From an uncultured Porphyromonadaceae bacterium (GTDB lineage Bacteria > Bacteroidota > Bacteroidia > Bacteroidales > Muribaculaceae): a stretch of 64,000 nt of DNA. A program made the position numbers and the translations under genes. Shown here piece after piece: positions 1 through 7,525 of this stretch. Location: NCBI GenBank assembly GCA_937892215.1, contig CALAVE010000065.1, positions 5,686 to 69,685 on the forward strand, in the 5' to 3' direction. The notes under the pieces are model-generated. The model had not been told where the DNA came from and did not search any database. It saw nothing but the letters and a program-made list of their open reading frames with translations. The stretch's first letter is position 1. Each line of letters begins with the position of its first letter.

Positions 1-137
1 CTCTTCTCACTCTCTGCGTCGATCTTACCGTTCACTCGGTCCAGAAATATCTGGGTGCTTATCGACATCTTACTTGTGTCAGCCTGTGCTATCATCAGCA
101 CTAAGATTGCTAAGGCTAATAAAAACGTCCTTTTCAT
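1..137 (-). CDS. N-terminus of a secreted protein (partial, runs off the window)
   Basis: Reading leftward from ATG at 137, the first 45 codons encode a signal peptide (basic MKRT start, then a Leu/Ile/Ala core ending near AQA) followed by DTSKMSISTQIFLDRVNG. The SISTQ-FLD-NG stretch after the signal peptide is reminiscent of the N-termini of secreted subtilisin-like (S8) proteases and similar surface proteins of Bacteroidales, but too little is present to assign a family. The gene is cut by the window edge. Signal peptide is clear; function is unassigned. Confidence 0.6.
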   Translation of the reverse strand, partial: MKRTFLLALAILVLMIAQADTSKMSISTQIFLDRVNGKIDAESEK

Positions 138-720
138 GTTTTTACCCTTTAATATTTTATTTTTTCCCGTTTATTATCACAAATAGTTATAATCCCTAAC
201 TCCTTCTCGCGAAAAAATATTAAATCATCACTATTTATCAAAAACTGCGCAAAATTAAGTGTTCTAAACTTATTTTCCAACAATTTTAACAAAAAACTTG
301 CCGCAAAATTATGTTTTTTAGCATAAACCCGTCTTTTGCGGACGAATCCCATCTTTACACCAACGTATCTGCCGGCCGGCTTTCGCCATTCATTAGCCTC
401 GAAGTATCCGTCCTTTTTTCCGCTGCAAAATTACTACATCAGCCGCCGCTTGTCAATGCTGTTTTCTGCACTCGCAGCAATACCGCTCCCCATCAGCATC
501 CACACACATAATCCCACCATGGGCTCATGCCCTCACACTCACCCACACCGCCCTATCCATGCACGTTCCACCCTTTTCCATGCTTACAAAAACAGCAGAA
601 GCCACCGGCAACTTTTTGCTGTCGATGGCTCCTGTCGTCCTTTCTCTTAGGGAGGCTAACCTTAGTAAATCCGCTTTTCCACGCTCCGTGTGCCGTCGGT
701 ATATATCGTAACCTCTATAT
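138..720. other. 583 nt without a recognisable gene
   Basis: Short open frames exist on both strands, but none has a plausible protein composition, a convincing start, or recognisable similarity. The half nearest the partial gene is AT-rich, as expected for its upstream region, but I could not find a full promoter match. No tRNA or repeat was seen. Confidence 0.5.
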
Positions 721-936
721 TCACTCCTCGCAGTTTGTCACGTAGAACGAAATCTCAGAACTCCCTCCCGTAAACGAGTTGTCGCTGCCAAAGCCGCCCG
801 ACGTTGACGCGAAATATTTGCTACTGCCCTGGAACGGACTCTCTCCGCTCCACGACCGGTTCGACGAGGTCTGCGTCCGTTGACCCTCACTGCCCGCAAC
901 GGCCGGGGCAACCCATACAAAACTATCATAAAAATA
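721..936 (-). pseudogene. Orphan C-terminal coding remnant
   Basis: On the minus strand a frame stays open from just after a TGA at 937-939 to a TGA at 721-723, 71 codons with no ATG. The translation is protein-like and Ser/Gly/Asn rich, with segments such as SPFQGSSKYFASTSGGFGSDN and GGSSEISFYVTNCEE before the stop, and G/C-ending codons like real genes nearby. It looks like the tail of a secreted or surface protein whose front has been lost, sitting immediately behind the ompA terminator. The parent family is not recognised. A chance open frame is possible but less likely given the composition. Confidence 0.35.
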
Positions 937-977
937 TCAATCATCGCCCACCCCATTGACCGGAGCAGGCGATGATT
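931..977 (-). terminator. Terminator of the OmpA-family gene
   Basis: A perfect 10-bp inverted repeat, AATCATCGCC at 939-948 and GGCGATGATT at 968-977, with a 19-nt loop is followed on the minus strand by GATATTTTTATG. It lies 25 nt past the stop codon at 1002, which fits an intrinsic terminator. Confidence 0.75.
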
Positions 978-1001
978 CTCCTATTTTTACTACAATGACT
1001 A

Positions 1002-2192
1002 TTACTTCGCAAGTATTGTGCAAATCGACACGCGATTCCAGTCGGGCTCGCTGAAGAAGTCGCCCACGCCCTGGCCGGTTGCCGTGATGCGCGACGATGC
1101 TATCTTATACTTCTTCACCAGCAGATCCTTAACGGCGTTGGCACGCTCATTGGCAAGGCGCTCGTTGATTTCCTTGCTGCCTTCAGGTGATGCGTAACCC
1201 TTGATGTCAACCGTTGCCTTCGGGTGACTCTTCATGTACGTTGCCACGCGCTCCACGTTCGGCATCTGGTCGCGGCTCACGGCCGACTTGCCCAGGTTGA
1301 AGTAAACGTTGTTCACCAGCGACTCACCGCCCTTCTCGGTCTTAACCACTTCCACCACCTCAGGCTTCTTGTTCAGGCAATCGTCGAGGTCCGACTGCAA
1401 CTGTGCGTTGCGAGCCACGGCTGCGGTCAGTGCGGTGTTGCAGTCATCCAGGTCCTTACGCAGGGCATTCACCTTTGCGTTCACCTCGTCCATGTCAGCC
1501 TGTGTGTACTTCTTGGGGCACAGGGTCATATAGTGCTTGCCGTTGCTGTTCTTGAAGTGATAGGTCAGACCGGCCTCAAGCTCCACCATCGCGTAGTTGG
1601 CGTTGAATGCCGTAGTTCCGCGGCTGTAGCCCTTACCCATATACCATACCACTGCCGGCTTCAGCGCTATTGTCCAAGCCTTGCTCTCGCCTAGGTTCAC
1701 GCCAATGTTCAGACCGGCCTTCGTGTACCACGAGTTCAGGTCCTGCTGCTGACTCTTGGGATAATAAGCGTGTGCCCAGCCTGCGCCCAGATGAGCCTCC
1801 ACGTCAAACAGGCGTGGTTCGCCCTTGTAACGCAGTAGCAGGTTGGTCAGGTTGAATGTGGTGAATGCACCCACCAGCTGGTGGTCAAACACGTTAGCGC
1901 TCTTCTGTGTCCACAGGTGCTCAAACGGCTCCGCGCGCTGCCAACTCGAGGTGTTCACGGTCCACTCGCCTTCCACGCCAAGGCCCCAGAATGTGGTTAT
2001 CTGCTTGCGCAGTTCCACACCCATAACGCCACGGGCGCTGGGGAAGAACTTAAAGTGCTGATACGGCGAAACCATACCACCCTTCAGTGTAATCGACCAG
2101 TTGTCGGTAAACTTACTGCCCTGAACTGTCACTTGAGCCTGTGCGGCGCACACGCTCAGCACAAGAGCAATCACAAAAAATAATTTCTTCAT
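1002..2192 (-). CDS. OmpA-family outer membrane protein
   Basis: This 396-residue protein has a signal peptide ending near AQAQ (about residue 19), an N-terminal half of alternating aromatic/hydrophobic beta strands typical of an outer membrane barrel, and a linker around residues 230-280 with coiled-coil character (VNAKVNALRKDLDDCNTAL). The C-terminal OmpA-like domain starts near NNVYFNLGKSAV and includes the hallmark VDIKGYASPEGSKEINERLA and the late TGQGVGDF segment. The OmpA domain normally binds peptidoglycan, so the protein probably tethers the outer membrane to the wall. It is monocistronic, with its own promoter and terminator. Proteins of this kind are abundant major outer membrane proteins in Bacteroidales. 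Confidence 0.9.
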   Translation of the reverse strand: MKKLFFVIALVLSVCAAQAQVTVQGSKFTDNWSITLKGGMVSPYQHFKFFPSARGVMGVELRKQITTFWGLGVEGEWTVNTSSWQRAEPFEHLWTQKSANVFDHQLVGAFTTFNLTNLLLRYKGEPRLFDVEAHLGAGWAHAYYPKSQQQDLNSWYTKAGLNIGVNLGESKAWTIALKPAVVWYMGKGYSRGTTAFNANYAMVELEAGLTYHFKNSNGKHYMTLCPKKYTQADMDEVNAKVNALRKDLDDCNTALTAAVARNAQLQSDLDDCLNKKPEVVEVVKTEKGGESLVNNVYFNLGKSAVSRDQMPNVERVATYMKSHPKATVDIKGYASPEGSKEINERLANERANAVKDLLVKKYKIASSRITATGQGVGDFFSEPDWNRVSICTILAK

Positions 2193-2254
2193 TTTTTCTT
2201 AATTTTAATTGACTTTTATGTGTATTAATTTGTTTCTTACTCGCAATTAATCTA

Positions 2255-2285
2255 CAAATATACGGTTTTTTGCCGTTCTATCAAA
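2255..2285 (-). promoter_or_regulatory. Promoter of the OmpA-family gene
   Basis: On the minus strand, TTTG (2282-2285), a 19-nt spacer and TATATTTG (2255-2262) match the Bacteroidota consensus TTTG-N19-21-TAnnTTTG exactly. The box lies about 60 nt before the ATG at 2192. Confidence 0.8.
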
Positions 2286-2353
2286 ATTTATTTCGCCATA
2301 CTCCCCCATTTTAGCCACGAAAAGCCGTTTTATCCCCACACAAATTGCCCCGC

Positions 2354-2941
2354 TCACCGTATTCCAAGCAGTCGGTGCGTCTGCAGCGACAGCCGCCAGT
2401 CGGGATTCCTGAGCACTGTTTCCACGGTTTCCCGTAAGTTCGCCTCCCGCGCAGCCGCATCATCGCTGTAACACGGCTGCAGAAACCTGTATTTGGCCTT
2501 TATGTGCCCATATTGCGCCAAGTTCTGACCCTGCCACACCACCTTCAGTTCATCGCACTCACTCAGCACACACGGCTCGGCGTCTCCGCCAGCAAAACCC
2601 TCTTTGGGCGACAGCGTCACCCAGTCTATCCCCTCCGGCAACGGCCGCGTCCCGTTGGTCTCTATCGCCACTCGCTTGCCCAGGCTTTTAAGCCCGGCCA
2701 CAAGCGCGTCATCCACGCTCAGCGCAGGCTCGCCACCGGTCAGCACCACCAGCCCAACCGCACCGTAACTGGCCACTTCTTCCATGATTTGCGGCAGCGA
2801 CATCTGCTCGCCGTGGCTGTGGTCTGTGTCGCAGAATCGGCAGCGCAGGTTGCAGCCGCTCAGCCGCACAAACACTGCTGGCGTTCCTGTATTGAACCCC
2901 TCGCCCTGCAACGAGTAGAATATCTCATTCACCGCATACAT
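2354..2941 (-). CDS. queE: 7-carboxy-7-deazaguanine synthase QueE
   Basis: Radical SAM enzyme that converts 6-carboxytetrahydropterin to 7-carboxy-7-deazaguanine in the preQ0/queuosine pathway. The 195-residue protein opens with EIFYSLQGEGFNTGTPAVFVR, the usual QueE start, followed by the cluster-binding motif CNLRCRFC (CX3CX2C) and the SAM-binding TGGEPAL. It ends with SLQTHRLLGIR, also typical. It is the last gene of the que operon, 33 nt after queD. The radical SAM core is complete. Confidence 0.96.
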   Translation of the reverse strand: MYAVNEIFYSLQGEGFNTGTPAVFVRLSGCNLRCRFCDTDHSHGEQMSLPQIMEEVASYGAVGLVVLTGGEPALSVDDALVAGLKSLGKRVAIETNGTRPLPEGIDWVTLSPKEGFAGGDAEPCVLSECDELKVVWQGQNLAQYGHIKAKYRFLQPCYSDDAAAREANLRETVETVLRNPDWRLSLQTHRLLGIR

Positions 2942-2974
2942 AACTGCCCACTCTGCCTCGTTTCTCTCCTTTTA

Positions 2975-3307
2975 TTAGTCCTCCTCGTAGGCCGCCATGT
3001 TGTCGCGGCTTTCCCACACCTCGGCGCGGTAGCACTGTGGCACCGTCTCCACCACCCAGCGTGCTATGTTCTCGGCTGTCGGGTTGAAATCCAGCACCTC
3101 GTTCAGGTTCTTGTGGTCTATCCGGCCGTGTATCAGTCGCTTTATATCCGTAAAGTCGCACACCATGCCGTTTCCGTCCAGTTCCTTCGCTCGGCAATAC
3201 ACTTTTATCATCCAGTTATGCCCGTGAAGGCTCTCGCACTTGCTCTCATAATCCAGATATAACTGGTGGCTCGACGATATCTCCAGTGTCTTTACTACGT
3301 AATACAT
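2975..3307 (-). CDS. queD: 6-carboxytetrahydropterin synthase QueD
   Basis: Converts 7,8-dihydroneopterin triphosphate to 6-carboxytetrahydropterin, the step before QueE. The 110-residue protein has the zinc-binding histidines of the PTPS/QueD family (SSHQL near residue 14, HGHNW near residues 29-31), the catalytic Cys in the KCESLHGHNW segment, and MVCDFTDIK and DHKNLNE motifs. Length is normal. It lies 63 nt downstream of an unrelated barrel-like gene and 33 nt upstream of queE. Confidence 0.95.
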   Translation of the reverse strand: MYYVVKTLEISSSHQLYLDYESKCESLHGHNWMIKVYCRAKELDGNGMVCDFTDIKRLIHGRIDHKNLNEVLDFNPTAENIARWVVETVPQCYRAEVWESRDNMAAYEED

Positions 3308-3370
3308 CTGTCCTCCGTTCTTTTATTATGGAAAGTTTTCTGTCTAATCTCTCAAACATCGCGACTTTGC

Positions 3371-4033
3371 TTAAATATCGAATCCTATCGTTGCCACAAA
3401 GCCGCTTTTATAGTCATTATTACTCTTGCTCCCGTTAAACAACACGTAGCCGCCTCTTAGGCTGAATGCGAACTTCCTACGGGCGGGAACAAAACGTATT
3501 CCCGCGGTAGCCCGCAAGTATAGTGGCGCCCCCTTCTTAAACATGCAACCCACATTAATATCGGCAACAGGCATAACCTTAAACCTTTCGTGCAGTCGAA
3601 AATCGCCCACTCTAATTGCTCCATAAATGGTGCTTACGCTTATGTCTGTGCCTGCGCCTGCACCAATCATCAGGTAGTTTTTCAACCGATAACAATATGT
3701 GAGACTCGGAAAAAAGTTGACGTCTCCCCCATGGATAAGGAGTGAACCTTCAGCAAGGAAATAATGTGGCGATGACATATACTTCCCAAGATGCACGCTA
3801 TCGGGAACGTGATAGCCGTCAAGTCGCTTCACCTGAAGTATGTCATTCCACAGATAAGTTGTTTGCACACCGTTATCGCCCTTTAGCACCACAGAATCGC
3901 CTGCGGCATACTCCACCACCTCACCGCTGACTTGCTTCCCGTTTGCGAGGCGGAGATTTGCACGCTTTTCAGCCCCGTAAACCACGACTGAGGCCAAAAG
4001 AGCGAATATCAATATCAAAATAGGTCTTCTCAT
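3371..4033 (-). CDS. Exported barrel-like protein of unknown function within the que operon
   Basis: I do not recognise a family. The 220-residue product has a signal peptide (about residues 1-20, ending VVYGAEK), then a small beta domain (LRLANGKQVSGEVVEY and AAGDSVVLKGDNG, suggesting an SH3/Sm-like fold), and from about residue 85 a series of amphipathic strands rich in Tyr/Phe (YCYRLKNYLMIGAGAGTD, LYLRATAGIRFVP, FAFSLRGGYVLFNG). It ends in FVATIGFDI, an aromatic/hydrophobic terminus consistent with an outer membrane barrel of about eight strands. It sits in line between queC and queD (53 and 63 nt spacers), so it is probably cotranscribed. A role in passage of queuosine precursors is only a guess from position. 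Confidence 0.6.
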   Translation of the reverse strand: MRRPILILIFALLASVVVYGAEKRANLRLANGKQVSGEVVEYAAGDSVVLKGDNGVQTTYLWNDILQVKRLDGYHVPDSVHLGKYMSSPHYFLAEGSLLIHGGDVNFFPSLTYCYRLKNYLMIGAGAGTDISVSTIYGAIRVGDFRLHERFKVMPVADINVGCMFKKGAPLYLRATAGIRFVPARRKFAFSLRGGYVLFNGSKSNNDYKSGFVATIGFDI

Positions 4034-4086
4034 AACAGCAAATCTCCTGTTGTCTCTCAGACATTCACACCTCTTCCACAGTTTCT

Positions 4087-4749
4087 TTACGGCATCGTAG
4101 CCTCATACTCTGTCGGGTCGGCTATTCCGGCCTCAGCCAGTGCCTGACGCCTTTCGCGGCACGTTCCGCACTTGCCGCAATGCTTCTCACCGCCTTTGTA
4201 GCACGAGTACGTCTCGCTATAGTCCAGCCCCAGCGCAGCGCCATGCCGCGCTATCTCGGCCTTCGTCAGGTTTGTGTATGGCGCGTAAACCTCCACATGC
4301 TCGTATGTTCCGTTTTGCATCGCTGCCGACATCGCCTCCACGAACTCAGGCCTGCAGTCGGGATATATGGCATGGTCCCCTCCGTGGTTGGCTATCATCA
4401 CGCGCTTCAGACCGTTGCTCTCCGCTATACCGCACGCTATCGCCAGCATTATGCCGTTCCTGAACGGAACCACCGTGCTCTTCATGTTAGCGTCGTCATA
4501 GTCGCCCTCAGGTATGTCCTCTGCGCTCCCCAGCAGAGAACTCTTGAAATACTTGTGCATAAACTCCAGCGGTATCACTAAGTGACGGATACCAAGCCGC
4601 TTGCAGTGCAGAACTGCATACTCGCGCTCTCGGGCATTCTGCGTCGAACCGTAGTCAAACGTTATCGCCAGCCCTATCTCGTCACGGTACTCATGCAGCA
4701 TCGTCACCGAGTCCATGCCACCGCTCACCACTATCACAGCATCTTTCAT
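4087..4749 (-). CDS. queC: 7-cyano-7-deazaguanine synthase QueC
   Basis: ATP-dependent enzyme converting 7-carboxy-7-deazaguanine to preQ0. The 220-residue sequence starts with the PP-loop motif VVSGGMDSVT, carries the internal FRNGIMLAIACGIAE segment, and ends with the zinc-binding cysteine cluster (SCYKGG, HCGKCGTCRERR). It follows queF by 35 nt in the same direction. Confidence 0.96.
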   Translation of the reverse strand: MKDAVIVVSGGMDSVTMLHEYRDEIGLAITFDYGSTQNAREREYAVLHCKRLGIRHLVIPLEFMHKYFKSSLLGSAEDIPEGDYDDANMKSTVVPFRNGIMLAIACGIAESNGLKRVMIANHGGDHAIYPDCRPEFVEAMSAAMQNGTYEHVEVYAPYTNLTKAEIARHGAALGLDYSETYSCYKGGEKHCGKCGTCRERRQALAEAGIADPTEYEATMP

Positions 4750-4784
4750 CGCGTTTGCCTCCTCTGTTTATTTATTAGTGATTT

Positions 4785-5258
4785 CTATATCCGTTTTGCC
4801 ATCACCGCCTTCATCCGCTCGCTAACCAGCCACTGATGCTCCTCGTCACCATAGTTCACATACGGATATATCGAGATGCCCCCGCGCGGGTTAAAGTCGC
4901 CCACAACCTCTATGTACTTCGGGTCCAGCAACTTTATCAGGTCCTTCATGATGATGTTCACGCAATCCTCGTGGAAGTCGCCTCGGTTGCGGAAACTGAA
5001 CAGATACAGTTTCAGACTCTTGCTCTCCACCATTTTCGCGCGAGGAATGTAGTTAATCACTATCTTTCCGTAGTCGGGCTGACCGGTCTTGGGACACAGC
5101 GAGGTGAACTCCAGGCAGTCCAGCGTCACTATATACTCATTCTCCTGATGAAGGTTCTCAAAAGCCTCAAGCAACGTCGGCGAGTAACTGAACTCATAGT
5201 CCACACCCTTGTTGCCCAGCAGGGTCAATCCCGCCAATTCTTTCTCATTTCTCGGCAT
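4785..5258 (-). CDS. queF: NADPH-dependent 7-cyano-7-deazaguanine reductase QueF
   Basis: Reduces preQ0 to preQ1, the base inserted into tRNA by Tgt. At 157 residues it is the short unimodular form. The QueF signature ESKSLKLYLFSFRNRG and the following FHEDCVN are present, and the catalytic Cys lies in FTSLCPKTGQPDYG. It is the first gene of the que operon, with a TAAATTTG box upstream. Confidence 0.95.
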   Translation of the reverse strand: MPRNEKELAGLTLLGNKGVDYEFSYSPTLLEAFENLHQENEYIVTLDCLEFTSLCPKTGQPDYGKIVINYIPRAKMVESKSLKLYLFSFRNRGDFHEDCVNIIMKDLIKLLDPKYIEVVGDFNPRGGISIYPYVNYGDEEHQWLVSERMKAVMAKRI

Positions 5259-5295
5259 ATCGCAATCTCTCTTTTTTCGTTCTAAAATTTTTCTG

Positions 5296-5303
5296 CAAAT
5301 TTA
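5296..5303 (-). promoter_or_regulatory. Probable -7 box of the que operon
   Basis: TAAATTTG on the minus strand matches the Bacteroidota TAnnTTTG box and lies about 40 nt before the queF ATG. Only a weak upstream element (ATTG, 22-nt spacer) accompanies it. I found no recognisable preQ1 riboswitch fold in the short leader. Confidence 0.5.
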
Positions 5304-5392
5304 CTCATTTTTTTCGGTTCCGCATCAATTCACCTCCTAATTTGCCCTTCCATGCATCATTTATATCGTTCAACTTCCCACTAACCTAAAAT

Positions 5393-5476
5393 CCCATGCT
5401 CGCGGTCAAGCTCCTTCCCGCCGTACTTCCACGGCTGAGTAATAGCGAAGCGGAGTGCCTTCCTCATTTGGAGTGA
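5393..5476 (-). pseudogene. Remnant of an RHS-repeat core protein
   Basis: Between the stop of the sulfatase-like gene and queF the minus strand encodes RKALRFAITQPWKYGGKELDREHG followed by ILG and a stop. The W/Y-KYGGKELD-x-x-HG motif is typical of the RHS-repeat-associated core of Bacteroidota wall-associated or toxin proteins, where it is normally followed by a YDYGAR-type segment that is missing here. No start codon or upstream RHS repeats are present, so this is a decayed fragment. The identification rests on one short motif. Confidence 0.45.
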
Positions 5477-5483
5477 GTTGTGA

Positions 5484-7304
5484 TTATCGGCGCCCCATGT
5501 CTTTATATAGAGATTGCAAGATGATTTTCCCTGTGCGTGAGCGACGGCTGTCATCACCGTGGATGGCGCGGTCGGCCGCTGTGTCCCATACCGTGCATCC
5601 GGTGCTGTCGCGCAGGTTGAATCCGTTGTTAAACGCATTGAACGCGAATGGATAGACGTAATTTCGGGCCAGCACATCGCGGCTGAAGATGAATTCATCG
5701 TGGTTGAGCCCTAACTGGCCCAGCACAATCGCCGGCAAGTCTGTCTGGCTCATAAGCACATCTATCCGCCGGGGCGCCACTTTCACTGCTCCGCCGGTAA
5801 GCAACAGTGGAATAAACGGGAAATCCTCTTCGTCCATACGGTGGTTGTTGAAGTTGTGGTCGGCAAGTATGATGAGCAGAAGGTTGTCCCAGGCTGGGGA
5901 AACCTTCAGGCGGTCAACAAAGTTGCCCAGACAACTGTCGGTGTATGCAAAGGCGTTGAGTTTCTTATCGTCTAATCGGTGATATGGCACATCGAATGGC
6001 ATGTGGGAACTGAGCGTAAGCAGTGTGGTGTAGCGCGGCTTTGACTTATCGTATGTGCCGGCCGTCAAGTCTTTCAGCAGGTAGTCGAGGGGCACATGGT
6101 CGGGCACGCCCCATTCCTGCGTGCGCTCGCTCGCATCAAAGTCGTTCTCGGTCACTATTTTGTCATGCCCCGAGGCTGCCATCCAGTCGTTCATGTTGAA
6201 AAACGACGCGTCGCCGCCATAGATGAATTGGGTGCGGTAGCCTGCCGCCTTGAGCGACTTGGGCAGACCGGGCAGGTTGTGCACCTTGTGGGTGTAACGC
6301 ATGATGTTGGTCGTGGGTTGAGCCAAATAGCCGCTTATTGCGCCGGCGAGGCCTCGCTCGGTGCGAAAACTTGCGCCGTAGCACCGCGTAAAGCACACGC
6401 TGCTGTCACACAGTGCGCTCATGCGGGGAGCCACGTTGTCCATGCCTCCCAGACTCTTGATAAACCCTGAGCCGAAACTCTCCACCATAACTACCACAAT
6501 GTCGGGGCGGCGGTTGCTGAGAATCACCTCGGTGCTGTCGCTCTCGGTGGGAAATAGCCGTGCCATGGCGCGTTCCACTTCGGCGTCGTCATAGCATTGA
6601 AACTCTCGGTCAAAATCGTTGGCGGTCGCCAGTGAATAAACCACATTGGCCAGTGGATTTACCGCCGAGTGGTTATAGAACTGTACATCGCTATAGTAAA
6701 CTCGGTATGGCATGTTCGGGTAAATACCCAGCCCCCTGATGGCCACCAAATTCAGCACACTCAGCACCAGCATCGCCAGACAGATCTTCCACCAGGCTGC
6801 CGACTCACCGCTCGGGAGGCCTCGCAGCAGTTTCAGCGGCCACGAGAGCATCACGTGAATCACCCCGCCCACCGCCACGAGCATCACCAGCCGCGTGGCA
6901 ATGTAGCCGGCACTCACGCTGGCAAAGGCGTTTTTGGGGTCATCAATGTAGTACAGCACTGTATTGTCCAGTTTATATTCCCAGAATTCATAGAGGCATG
7001 CGTCGGCCACCGTAATCAGGGCCATCATCACGGTGATGACTATATTGTACACCCGCAACCACCGTGTGGGGTTGGCACGCAAGAGTAGCGCCAACCAGCA
7101 CATCAGCAGTGGGACTATCATCAGGTAGCCAGCGGCTGTCACATCCACGGGAAATCCGTTGACATAGATGCGCCACATCTCGGCAATACTCATTTGTTTA
7201 CCGAAGTGCAGGTTATAAACCACAAACAATGGCTTTTGAACCACTATAAAGAAAAGTAGCCAACCCACAAACTGGCTCACCACATATTTTACTGTTTGCT
7301 TCAT
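5484..7304 (-). CDS. LtaS-like membrane sulfatase-fold phosphotransferase
   Basis: Membrane enzyme of the lipoteichoic acid synthase/sulfatase superfamily. About five transmembrane segments occupy the first 195 residues, followed by an extracytoplasmic catalytic domain. Metal-site and nucleophile motifs are visible: VVVMVESFGSG, FRTERG (candidate catalytic Thr near residue 315), LSSHMPFDVPY and LADHNFNNHR. In Gram-negative Bacteroidales such proteins are thought to transfer phosphoglycerol or similar groups to periplasmic glycans; the substrate here is unknown. The frame also has a TTG at 7331, but a promoter box at 7340-7347 leaves almost no leader for it, so I chose ATG at 7304 (606 residues). 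Divergent from the GH31 gene. Confidence 0.85.
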   Translation of the reverse strand: MKQTVKYVVSQFVGWLLFFIVVQKPLFVVYNLHFGKQMSIAEMWRIYVNGFPVDVTAAGYLMIVPLLMCWLALLLRANPTRWLRVYNIVITVMMALITVADACLYEFWEYKLDNTVLYYIDDPKNAFASVSAGYIATRLVMLVAVGGVIHVMLSWPLKLLRGLPSGESAAWWKICLAMLVLSVLNLVAIRGLGIYPNMPYRVYYSDVQFYNHSAVNPLANVVYSLATANDFDREFQCYDDAEVERAMARLFPTESDSTEVILSNRRPDIVVVMVESFGSGFIKSLGGMDNVAPRMSALCDSSVCFTRCYGASFRTERGLAGAISGYLAQPTTNIMRYTHKVHNLPGLPKSLKAAGYRTQFIYGGDASFFNMNDWMAASGHDKIVTENDFDASERTQEWGVPDHVPLDYLLKDLTAGTYDKSKPRYTTLLTLSSHMPFDVPYHRLDDKKLNAFAYTDSCLGNFVDRLKVSPAWDNLLLIILADHNFNNHRMDEEDFPFIPLLLTGGAVKVAPRRIDVLMSQTDLPAIVLGQLGLNHDEFIFSRDVLARNYVYPFAFNAFNNGFNLRDSTGCTVWDTAADRAIHGDDSRRSRTGKIILQSLYKDMGRR

Positions 7305-7339
7305 GCGCTTTATGACTAGCAAAATCTTCAATGTCTATG

Positions 7340-7370
7340 CAAAGTTACACTTGCCCTGAATATATCACAA
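7340..7370 (-). promoter_or_regulatory. Promoter of the LtaS-like gene
   Basis: TAACTTTG on the minus strand (7340-7347) is preceded at a 20-nt spacing by TTG (7368-7370), a close match to the Bacteroidota consensus. Its position argues for the ATG at 7304 rather than the upstream TTG. Confidence 0.65.
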
Positions 7371-7452
7371 CTATTTTGGGCTCTTTTTCGGAAGTACTTG
7401 GCCTTTGAAAATTTTTTTGTCGCACTACGCCTCTATTTTCATTTATAATCGG

Positions 7453-7460
7453 TAACTTTG
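7453..7460 (+). promoter_or_regulatory. -7 box of the GH31 gene
   Basis: TAACTTTG matches TAnnTTTG and lies 65 nt before the GH31 ATG. No TTTG at the expected upstream distance was seen. It is oriented back to back with the identical box of the divergent LtaS-like gene. Confidence 0.5.
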
Positions 7461-7525
7461 TAGGTGGGCTATCTGTTTTATAGAACCCTCCTACTAATAA
7501 ACCGAGTAACAAACAACTAAATAAT

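Noticed and set aside
311..745. Plus-strand open frames in the first kilobase
   Set aside because: Proline/histidine/serine-rich translations without homologous features, overlapping one another in different frames; look like chance frames.
738..956. Minus-strand ATG-initiated frame of 72 codons
   Set aside because: Arg-rich unnatural composition; the neighbouring frame (721-936) has the protein-like sequence, so this one is its shadow.
2255..2285. ACGG/CCGT inverted repeat in the spacer of the ompA promoter as an operator
   Set aside because: Four-base arms are too short to distinguish from chance.
5259..5392. Possible preQ1 riboswitch before queF
   Set aside because: Predicted leader is short and I could not form a preQ1 pseudoknot with the usual conserved A-rich tail.
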